Source: Platanthera guangdongensis
Taxonomy: Eukaryota; Streptophyta; Magnoliopsida; Asparagales; Orchidaceae
Assembly (NCBI GenBank): GCA_039583875.1
Contig: CM077147.1
Location: 156,821,846-156,885,845, forward strand
Direction of reading: 5' to 3'
Length of the DNA: 64,000 bases
Every line of letters starts with the position of its first letter. The stretch's first letter is position 1. This document shows, piece by piece, positions 54,809-64,000 of the stretch. The position numbers and the translations under genes were made by a program. The notes beneath the pieces were generated by a model. The model made no database searches. It saw only the letters and a list, made by a program, of their open reading frames with translations, and was not told the origin of the DNA.

Positions 54809-56400
54809 TGTGATAAGCGGAAAATGGGAACCAGGTCGCAAGAACACTCAACCTAACCAAGTCAAATAAACCAGATGCATGTAGAAGAGCAAGCAAATCT
54901 TGTTCTATAAAACTTATTTACAATGCGAGGGATACGTGGCGAGACATGATTCGCCAATGTACTCGATGAAGCAAAAACATACAAGGCAAAATATATTCGT
55001 TCGGGTAGAATCAGTAACCGCCAACTTCGTCAAACTAAACTAAGGAGTCCAATGAAGTCGTCAAGTCACTAGACCACAACCTAACCGCATGGACACCCCG
55101 TTATTCAAAACTGAAGAACTCTGTCTATAATCTGCAAGATGCCTAACCGCGAGGTCTCCTAACCGCTAAATAATCGTGAATAACTACTGCCGAATTGAAC
55201 AGACAGACCGCTAGAAGCAGACAACCTTATTGAACTGGGAAAGATTAGTAATGAGAAGACCTCTAGGTCACAAATAGTGACCTGCTGCTAACCGTTGATT
55301 GTATTTGCAGAACTCGCACTGATCACTGACACAAGCAAGAACAAATTCCCTGGATTTTCAATGCAAGATTCATAAACTGCAATAAAAAAAACCGGTTAAC
55401 TTCTCAAACTGCAAGGATACAAAACATATTCGCAGCATCAACCGGAGCTCAGTTACTGTTCACTCGTTGGTAGTTATGATGTGATAGGGGGTCCTATTTA
55501 TATGCATGGAGAGGAGTGTCGTCATCACCCTGACCGATAGGATCACCACCCTTCTCGCAACTAGCACAAGAACTATCGTATAGTGCAGACACGAAGCCAG
55601 TCCGCCAAGGTCGCACCATGAAAGCCGAATAAGCCAGTCCTCCAAGGTCACACCAATAAGATAGGACAGAGAACCTATCTGCCTTGAACATCACCGTTAA
55701 GGACAAAACCAGGATCAGTCTGCCACACCTGTAAACACTGCGGATACAACACCAGTCCTCAGCACCCTGGGGATACTGCTCTAGTCCACACATCCACAAC
55801 CCGCAACTAAGGAACAATCCCACTTAATCGAGCTGCCCGATAGATAGCAAGTCCCCATCAATCATGCGGATTTCTGAACAACAATAAGATAGTGTGAGAA
55901 ATGATTAACTGGACTTGGCTCAAAACCAAAACCAAGTCCAAAGAACTAAGAGCCCCTAAAGCAAACTCAACTCGCCGGTCTCAAGAACCAGTTCTCACAA
56001 TCTGGCGGACTCAGTGGTCTACACCAAACAACACCACTAGCGAACAAGACCATGACACAAACCATGCCGACCTCACAAGCTCTAGAAGAGTTCGCAACAA
56101 TCCAGACTGGGTGAACTCCATAAGAGTCCGCAATTACCTGCAGATAACAAACTTATCTGCCCGATAATAACCTGGGAATAAGCTAACTGTTGAATTCTAG
56201 ATGAACTGGCTAGACACCACTTCAGACCACGCGGTTTGAGAATAAGACCGCCACCTAATAGCCACGCGGTATTTCCGGTCAGACCACCACTTTTACTTCA
56301 AAAATATTCGATAGTATATGTGCCCTCTTTCAAGCTCAACGGTTCTATATATCTGTTACTTCTCACCTTCTTCTCAAATTATCTTCTACCTTGTTGCGGG
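54809..56400 (-). mobile_element. Probable 5' LTR of the truncated copia element
   Basis: It begins TGTGATAAGC on the plus strand (LTR end on the minus strand). A TATA-like TATATAG is near 56340-56350 on the minus strand. A 36-bp imperfect tandem duplication with CCAGTCCKCCAAGGTC lies at about 55594-55660. The outer border is uncertain, somewhere between 56350 and 56720. ORFs inside have no recognisable domain. Confidence 0.5.
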
Positions 56401-56753
56401 TCATCCAATTTTCTTCCAGTCTAGAGAATTAGACCACTTTAGCTAGTATTTGGTGTAAATGTGCAAACAGTCAAAAATAATTCAGCAACAATGACATGAG
56501 GCTTTTTTTTCATGGAAAACCCGGAAAGGGTGAAAAATCTCATGGCCTGATTTATACCGTGACAAAATCCACTATTTAGCTTTGAGTTTATAAGAATTGG
56601 AAGTCTTCTCGGAGGGTGACAGACCACCTGTCCGTCATAGTATTTGAATACATGAATAACAAAAAATAAATTAAGTCCACGAAGCTTGAATGAGAGCGTA
56701 GTTGAATCTTGGAGAAAAATTGTAACATCCCCATCCATTACGTAGAATATAAT
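56401..56753. other. Unassigned stretch, possible LTR start at 56721
   Basis: A minus-strand ORF of 99 codons (56439-56738) matches nothing I know. TGTAACATCC at 56721-56730 is the usual start of a chromovirus LTR in plus orientation, so this may be the pol/3' LTR junction of another element, cut by Sirevirus C at 56758. Confidence 0.4.
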
Positions 56754-56758
56754 AGAAG
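56754..56758. repeat. Presumed left target duplication of Sirevirus C (AGAAG)
   Basis: The five bases before TGAAAG; the partner lies beyond the window. Confidence 0.5.
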
Positions 56759-58571
56759 TGAAAGAACTAGTGCCTAATCACCTAGAGGGGGGGGGGGTGA
56801 ATAGGTGAACTTAATTTTTTTAACTTTAAAGGCAGAAACACTGAATTATAAGACCTGTATTTGCAATTCTCTACAGCAATTCAGCACAGATAACACAGCA
56901 ATCACAGAATTAATTACATACAGAGTACACATAGATTTTATAGTGGTTCCCCAAGGTCTGGGTACATCCACTTTCCCCCTTCTCCTATCTAGTAGTGTAC
57001 TACATTTGGCCTAACTTCTCCACTTCTTATCAGATCCTCAGATCTTACAACTCAGAACCCCAAACAGATTCCCACAACTCGGAGTGATCCCACTCCTACA
57101 ACTCAGGCACAAAAGCCCTACCACTCAGTCTTCACCAAGACTTACACTCAGAGAACAAAGTCTCCTACAACTCAGGAACTAGGCCCTACCTCAGTCTTCA
57201 ACAAGACCTACACTCAGAGCACACTGTCTCCTACACTCAGCCATTATAAAATAGGATTACAGCTCAGACCCCTTAGGATCCTACAGAAAATAATTTTTAC
57301 AAAGTTTATAACCACAACTCTGAAAGAGAGAAATGAGTTGAGTGGTTTCTTGATGAGTTCTTGGAAGAACTTGGCAGAGATCAACCTCCCTTGGCTTTCT
57401 TCAAAGCTTCTTGAATTAGAACACAGTAGGGTTGTATCTCTATGTAGATGATCTACAATCAACTGCTATCTTGAGATTCTGATTTCAATCTGAATCTTAC
57501 TTATCAGCCTGGTTCAACAGCTGGTATTCTTAGAAGGAGCTCTTTCTCTCCAACTTCTTAGATCTACTCTTGAAGGTCTTCTTCTTGTTGTGTTGTTTTT
57601 CCTTCATTGATCGATTTCTACTTCTGTCGAAGGAGAAAGGTCTTTAAATAAGCTTTCTCCATGGTGACCGGCTGATCCGGTTTCTAACAACTTTCTGATG
57701 GCTCTGACAGTTGCAGTTGACCGGTTGATATGGCAGCTGTCAAGTCATCCAGTCACTTCTTGAAATCTCTGTCACTGTCTTAAAGTGTCGAGACAGATAG
57801 TCTTTTTGTGTCGACACAAATAGACTAAGTGTCGACACAAGTAGACTATGTGTCGACACTAGCCTTGTTGGTGTCGACACAACTCCTTGTGTTGTTGTAA
57901 TAGCTTCTCGACACTGCTTCTTCTGAATGTGTCGACACTGATTCTGTGTGTCGACACAAGCCTTCTTCTTTAATACTTAGCTGAATTCTGCTAAGTGTCG
58001 ACACAACTCCTTTGTGTCGACACATCTTCTTGTGTTGAAACTTGCTAAGTGTCGACACATCTTCTTTGTGTCGACACATGCCTTCAGTGTTGAAACTTTG
58101 CTAAGTGTCGACACATCTCCTTGTGTCGACACATGTACTTGAACTTTGTTGAAGGTTTCTGAGTGTGGACACAGCCTCCTAGTGTCGACACTTTTGCTGT
58201 CGACAAAGTTTCTATGGGTGTCGACACTGCCTCTAAGTGTCGACACAGATAATGTTGACAATTCTTCACTATGTGTCGACACAACCTGTATGTGTCGACA
58301 CTTTTCTTCTGGTGTCGACTCTGCCTTCCTGGTGTCGACACAATTACTCCAATTGTCGACACAGCTTCTCTAGGTGTCGACACAAGCCTTCTTAAGTGTC
58401 GACACTTTTCTTCTGGGTGTCGATACATGGACTTAGAAACTTTTATGCTTTCCCTGCAATTACTTAACCTGCACAAATAAACTCAAAGCACATCAAATAC
58501 ACCTTGATGTATATCATTGAGTAGGGTGAGGCTTCTTCAAATCAGGTACATATATTCCAATGTACCCAACA
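56759..58571 (-). repeat. 3' LTR of Sirevirus C
   Basis: 1813 bp, TGAAAGAACT to CCCAACA. It has a G run of 11 inside CACCTA...TAGGTG, and the inverted repeat AACCGG-N5-CCGGTT-like near 57666-57682. The TATA position reads TTATTTAAAG (minus strand, near 57643-57652), a weaker match than in A and B. Confidence 0.9.
57785..58436. repeat. GTGTCGACAC palindrome array, Sirevirus C 3' LTR
   Basis: About 25 exact or near-exact units, again often in pairs about 18-21 bp apart. Overlapping ORFs on both strands are artefacts of the repeat. Confidence 0.9.
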
Positions 58572-58584
58572 ATCTCCCCCTATT
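58572..58584 (-). other. Polypurine tract of Sirevirus C
   Basis: AATAGGGGGAGAT on the minus strand before the 3' LTR. The sequence from here to 58844 is an AT-rich 3' untranslated stretch. Confidence 0.85.
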
Positions 58585-58844
58585 TGGATAAGTCATAACC
58601 CTTAGTCAATGATATACACCATACATAACAAATTCTCAGTATGATGTAAAATAGTATTATATGATAGGGAAAATATTAAACATGTATAAACAAAACATGT
58701 ATAAAAAATTATCTCATAACAATTAATGTAATAGATTGAACATATAACACTATTCTTACAACTCCAAACATTTTCATTAATAAAAAGTTTACATAGAGTT
58801 AAATGCAAATGATTACAAATTGTAAACTTAAGAAAATTTTTATC

Positions 58845-61662
58845 CTATGGCTGCTCAGGCTCCTTGATAACAATCCCCTTTCCAGATTGAATTTTTGCTT
58901 GAACTGGAGCATCATTATCATCAACAGGCTTCTTCCCTTTGAGATCCTTTTTTTCAGCTCTTTAGCCTTTATCTTCTGCCTTTCAAAATAGTGATAAGGC
59001 TTAGGGAAATACTTGCTAGGCTCCTGTGCATTAGGAGGTAGCTTTCCCAGTTTAGCTTTCCTTCTATATTGTACTATGGCCTCTTGCCTATTCTCATGTT
59101 TTCTCCACTCCTGTTCAGAATACCATTTGCCTCTATCCAGGATATTGTCCTTAGCAGCCTTCCAAGCAGTCAATATGATATTCCTGGATGTGGGGCTCCA
59201 TTGTTCAAAATCTGGCCTTAATTCAGCCTGCTCTCTGAACCTTTTCATAGATAATTGAGCCTCTTGTTCCTTTAATAAAGCCTCTTGCTCTTTTAGTACT
59301 GCCTCTGGCACAGGCTGTACTACTTTCTCAAGAATAATATTCTGATTACCCTCAGGAGGACTATACATAGACTGTACCTCCTGATGTATCATGTCAAAAT
59401 CTGCAGGAGGATATATCACTTGAGCCACTTCAGCTTGCTCTCCTCCAAAGTATGCAGGATTTATTCCAGACTCTGCCACATTGTCATCATCACATAAAGG
59501 TGGATATCCAAGGGTGGCTCTAATGGAATTTGAAATCCATTTGGCATGATCAGAGCCGGCTTTGACTAGTACCCTCTCCCCCTTTATGACTTCTCTTTCT
59601 ATGTGATCTCTAAGATCATCCTTTTGGAATCTTATCTGGGCATTCAAATAGTTGACTCCATCTTTATAGAAAGGTTTTAAATTTTGTAGTCTGTCAGTAA
59701 TAATCTTTTGAGAATCTGCAATAGCAGTGTGAACTGCAAGTAGGCTTTCTTGGAGTTGCTTATCAAACTCAGCTTTGGCAGTAGCACTTTGTGCAGTCTG
59801 GGCAGTAGCTAGATTCTTCATTTCAGTGACAATGACATTATGAGAAGCAGTTAGATTATCATTCATTCTTAGCTGATTTTCCAGGACATATCCTTGTTTG
59901 ACTGCCATGTCATCAACCTGTTTCTTGATGTTCTCTTGATGAGTAGCCAGATAGACCACTGCATTTCCTCCTTTATGGAAGCAGTCAGTCATTTCCTTTT
60001 TGTTTTGATTCACTTCAAATCTATAGATTTTATGTCTTGAGCAAGATCAAATTGCAGGGATTTATGCCCTTCATCCATATACTTTTCTAAAGCTTTTCTT
60101 TGCTCATCCATCTTGATCTGCAAAGCCACCATCAGTGAACTATAATCAGTAGTTGGGGCAGGCTGTGGAGCAATTGTCTGTAGTGCTTTCTTGTAGTTCT
60201 GGATTCTTCTCTTGAAGACCTGGAACTTCCTCTTCTTGGCTCTAGCAGCCTCTTCATCCTCTGAAGCAGAAGTGCTAGCAATATCTACTCTATCCTTAGG
60301 ACTAGGAGGTAACTCCTTCTCAGTCCTTTTTATTTGATCAGCATCCTTTGGCTCCACAGTCTCTTGTCTAGTAGTCTCCTCTATTTGCTCTCCCTCAAAA
60401 TTGACATTCTCCCCCTCAACAGCAGCTATCTCTCTCTCAAGGTCTGTCTGTATAAGATCAGGGAACAGCTCTTCTAAAGTAAACTCATGTTGAGGTTGTT
60501 CAGAAGAATCTCTAATCTCAGGAGCATCTGTTTCCATTTTATCAGCTACAGATGTGTCCTCTATGACAACATCTTGTGGTTGACTATGTATCTGTGTTTG
60601 CTGATTAACACCAGGTAATGATTCATTCAAAACTTCATCCTCAATAGTGAAATTTAATTGATTAACTTCAGTGATTACCTCTAGTATTGTTTGGGTAGCC
60701 CTTTCACTCTCTAATTGGGTTGGCTCATCCACATGTAGAGGCTCCCCCTGGAGTGGATCCCGGTGAATAGTGCTAGCTGAGGGTAGCTCCTCCTGCCTCT
60801 GAGCATCTTCTTGTCTTGCTGGTGACTGTCCAGCATTCCCATCCTCTCCATCATCTGAACTAAACACCACTTGCTCCTCTGAGCTACTTGAGGATTCTTG
60901 TGCCACAATGGCTGTCTTCTTCTTCTGAGGTGTTGCCTTTACTGGAGTTGGCAGTTCCTATGTCAATACTCTATCCTACCTTGAGAAAATTCTCATATCC
61001 ATTCTCCTCATGTGGTTTATCTTTGAACCTGCAGCTTGGTTCATCACTTCAGGTATATTGCCAGCTAAGTATAAACTCATAATTCTTCCCAGATTGGGTT
61101 TCTGTAGACTTTCTTTTATCTTGTCAAACATCACTACTGACCAATCAGTTTCAAGTTTGAAAATTATCCTTGTCATCAGACTGAACATGTGAGCTGAAAT
61201 TCTATCAAGCCCACCAGGCTTGCTCAGTATCACCTTCCCAACTATCTCAGATAAAAACTTGCTCTGCATGTTCATGCCTTTTCTATTGAAAACTGATCCA
61301 ATTTTCAGGTTTGAGTCTAATCCACACCATTTCAATGTCTCTCTAGTCTTAGAAGCAGATACATCTTCTTCATCTTTTGTTCTTGGTAGTTGAAGTACCT
61401 TTCTTAGACTTTTCTGTGTGACCTTGACTTTTGTCCCATGGACTCTGGACTTAATCTTGAGTCCAGTATCATCAAGTGAAGTTGCACTCAAGAATTCAAG
61501 GACCTCCTTCTTCCAGATCTTGATAGGTTCTGATACAAGATACTCTACTCCAGTCTCGACAATTAGGGTTACCACACCTTGGATTTCGGGTTCTGTGTCA
61601 TCAAAGGCGTGACGCACGAGCTCATATCCTTCGTTAATGTTCTCTTCTAGCTTGGGCGCCAT
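58845..61662 (-). pseudogene. Sirevirus C 3' accessory ORF, frameshifted
   Basis: The start (MAPKLEENINEGYELV) is at 61662, 99 bp after TATAAATAT. Open pieces are 60976-61707, 60010-60906 and 58799-60013; the family stop after GIVIKEPEQP is at 58845-58847. Breaks are a TAG near 60959, a frameshift near 60015-60030 and another near 58940. Basic clusters occur as in copy B (PQKKK near 60920, AKKRKFQVFKRR near 60230). The C-terminal helical region and KWISNSIRATLGYPPLCDDD are kept. No membrane span seen. Confidence 0.82.
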
Positions 61663-61760
61663 TAGGGTTTGAAGAAATTTTGATTTAGAGAAGAGAGATG
61701 TTGACACACAAGTTTGGTCTCGAGACTAAGGTGAGCGTGTCGACAAACAATGGGGAAAAC

Positions 61761-61769
61761 ATATTTATA
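61761..61769 (-). promoter_or_regulatory. Internal TATA box before the accessory ORF (copy C)
   Basis: TATAAATAT on the minus strand, 99 bp before the ATG at 61662, in the same position as in copies A and B. Confidence 0.65.
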
Positions 61770-61815
61770 CCTTTCTAAAATTGAAGGTGAAAAGGCGCGT
61801 CAAAATACTTGAATT

Positions 61816-62132
61816 GTGTCGACACTATTGAAAAGTGTCGACACTTACTTATAATGTCTCGACAACTATGTGTCGACATAAATATAGTCGACAGAATATA
61901 TGTGTCGACACTTATACATCTCAGCTCGACACTTAGTCGAGACTCTACTAGACTAATTCTGTGTAAATCCTAAGTGTCGACACCACCCTGGATGTGTCGA
62001 CACCTACACTGCATGTGTCGACACTAAATCTCTGAAGTGTCGACACATACTTCCTTGATGTGTCGACACCATTTCGCTGAAATGTCGACACCACTTCTAT
62101 GTGTCGACACAGACAACTCTGTGTGTCGACAC
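61816..62132. repeat. Internal GTGTCGACAC array, Sirevirus C
   Basis: From 61974 the unit starts are 61974, 61994, 62015, 62037, 62060, 62082, 62101 and 62123: steps 20, 21, 22, 23, 22, 19, 22, the same series as in Sirevirus B. Confidence 0.92.
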
Positions 62133-62158
62133 TATTTTACTTAGCCAATTTTTGTAAA

Positions 62159-64000
62159 CTATTCTAAGTTTATCATTCCTAATTCAATTTTAAATTTATT
62201 GAATTTAGTTTCATCTAAGGGCTTAGTAAACATATCAGCTAACTGATTATCTATCTTAACATACTCTAGGGAAATGTGTTCTTTTTCAACATGTTCTCTT
62301 AGAAAATGGTATTTAATTTCTATGTGTTTAGTCCTACTATGGGAGACAGGATTATTTGCAATAGAAATGGCACTAGTAGAATCATAAAATAAAGGTGTTC
62401 TACTTACTTGAATACCATAATATTCTAGCTGATGTTGAATCCATAGAAGTTGAGCACAACAACTTCCTGCAGCCACATACTCTGATTCTGCTGTGGAGAT
62501 AGCCACACTTGTTTGTTTCTTGCTACTCTATGACACCAGCCTTCCACCTAGAAATTGACAGGTTCCTGTGGTACTCTTTCTATCTTCCTTGCAGCCTGCA
62601 AAATCTGCATCAGAATAACCTGTCAGTTCAAAATCTCCATTCCTAGGGTACCAAAGGCCTAGACAAGGTGTGCCCTTAAGATATCTCAAAATTCTTTTGA
62701 CTGCTGTCAAATGAGATTCTTTAGGGCAAGCTTGGTACCTAGCACAGACACATGTAGCATAAATAATATTTGGTCTACTAACAGTCAGATATAGTAGGGA
62801 GCCAACTATCCCTCTATACAAAGTTTTATCGACAGGTTTCCCCGCATCATCATTGCTTAAAGACATTGCTGACCCCATATGAGTTTTCATGGTAGTGGAT
62901 GATTCCATACCATACTTCCTTATCAATTCTAGGGTGAACTTAGACTGGCATATGGATAATCCATCTTCAGTCTGTCTAACTTGGAGACCCAAGAAGAACT
63001 TACGTTCCCCCATACTGCTCATTTCAAATTTTCCTTGCATGAGTTTTGCAAACTTTCTGCAAAGACTACTTTCTGTAGACCCAAATATGATGTCATCTAC
63101 ATATATTTGGACAAGATAATCTTGCCTCTGGATTCCCTAAGGAATAGAGTCTTGTCTATTTTCCCCCTTGAGAATTTGTTCTCAATGAGGAAACTAGACA
63201 GGGTTTCATACCAAGCCCTAGGGGCTTGTTTTAACCCATATAAAGCCTTCCTAAGTCTATATACATAATCAGGTTTAAGAGAATCTACAAAACCTGATGG
63301 CTGCTCTACATAGACTTCTTCCTTCAGGTTTCCATTCAGAAAAGCTGACTTAATATCCATTTGATATACCTTAAATCCTTGATATGTTGCATAGACAAGA
63401 AACATCCTTATTGCTTCCAGTCTTGCTACTGGAGCAAAGGTTTGATCAAAATCAATACCTTCTTCCTGTCTATATCCTTTTGCAACTAGTCTAGCTTTAT
63501 TCTTTATAATAATTCCATTCTCATCCAACTTGTTCCTAAAGATCCACTTAGTTCCAATAATGTTGTGGTCCTTTGGTTTAGGAACTAGCTCCCAGACCTT
63601 GCATCTTTTGAACTGGTTCAACTCCTCTTGCATGGACTCAATCCAATGAGGGTCTAGGATTGCTTCTTCAAATTTCTTTGGCTCTACTTGGGATAGAAAG
63701 CTGGAGTAGAGAACTGAACTTAGATTCCTGCTCCTTGTTTGTACCCCTTGTCAAAGATCTCCAATAATTTGGTTGGCTGGATGATCTTTTAAATGCCTAT
63801 TTGCAGGAGACAGCCTGTCTTCAGGTTGTACACCTTCATTCTCTTCATCTAGCAGCACTTCCTGATCCTCTTCAGCTTCAGGAGTATCTTGTACTCCCCC
63901 TGGACAGCAGCCACCATCTTCCACTTGCTGACTTGCAGAAGAACCTTCTGTTAAGGTAAGCTTCTCCATTCTCTCAGTTACACCTGTAGAGCTGCAAACA
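62159..64000 (-). pseudogene. pol: Sirevirus C pol (RT and RNase H part), broken, cut by window end
   Basis: RNase H end [15 protein letters not shown] to MFTKPLDETKFNKFKIELGM (62159-62506), then [16 protein letters not shown] (62528-63040), then RT with [18 protein letters not shown] (63097-63633). The linker between integrase and RT is at 63751-63969. A stop replaces Trp in the RNase H SWSSKK motif near 62528, a frameshift at about 63097-63115 hits the YVDD region, and another stop lies near 63750. Integrase is outside the window. Confidence 0.87.

Larger units (their letters stand above)
56759..64000 (-). mobile_element. Sirevirus C (SIRE-type Ty1/copia), cut by window end
   Basis: Third copy, minus strand: 3' LTR, polypurine tract, accessory ORF, internal array and the RT/RNase H part of pol are visible; integrase, gag and the 5' LTR lie to the right. 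Its genes carry several frameshifts and stops. Confidence 0.9.

Overview
The window looks like repeat-rich nuclear DNA of a flowering plant, probably a eudicot. I found no host gene. Almost every base belongs to LTR retrotransposons nested in one another. The elements are plant clades: Athila-like Ty3/gypsy with a tRNA-Asp primer site, Sirevirus (SIRE/Maximus-type) Ty1/copia with a large extra ORF after pol, and a Tekay/Del-like chromovirus. Clade names come from reading protein motifs by eye, not from a search.

Layout, left to right. (1) 1-705 and 13906-14539 are one Athila-like LTR split by (2) a complete younger Athila element at 706-13900 (TSD AGGAG, LTRs about 1% different, a 1704-codon gag-pol ORF, no env). 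(3) A decayed minus-strand chromovirus runs from 14540 to 50111. Its 3' LTR is cut at 14540 by the Athila LTR. Its pol is cut at 17081/29283 by Sirevirus A (17087-29277, TSD AACAT). Its roughly 4.7 kb 5' LTR is cut at 35518/48633 by Sirevirus B (35524-48627, TSD ACTAG, LTRs about 0.6% different, gag open, pol with one stop). (4) That chromovirus sits 14 bp from the end of the 5' LTR of an internally deleted plus-strand gypsy element (50112-54228). (5) 54229-56758 holds a decayed minus-strand copia gag, its primer site, LTR-like sequence and some unassigned DNA. (6) Sirevirus C starts at 56759 and runs off the window.

The most interesting signal is shared by the three Sirevirus copies. The 10-bp palindrome GTGTCGACAC is repeated dozens of times, in two places: in the LTR upstream of the LTR TATA box, and again inside the element between pol and the extra 3' ORF. 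In the second place the copies are spaced about 21.5 bp apart (two helical turns) and are followed by a second TATA box 97-100 bp before the ORF's ATG. The ORF encodes a long protein with basic, nuclear-signal-like patches and coiled coil, and no membrane segment that I can see. I infer a two-promoter element whose 3' ORF may encode a nuclear regulator rather than an envelope. The unrelated Athila LTRs show a parallel design: CG-containing palindromes packed directly upstream of a TATA box, including the same 10-mer once per LTR.
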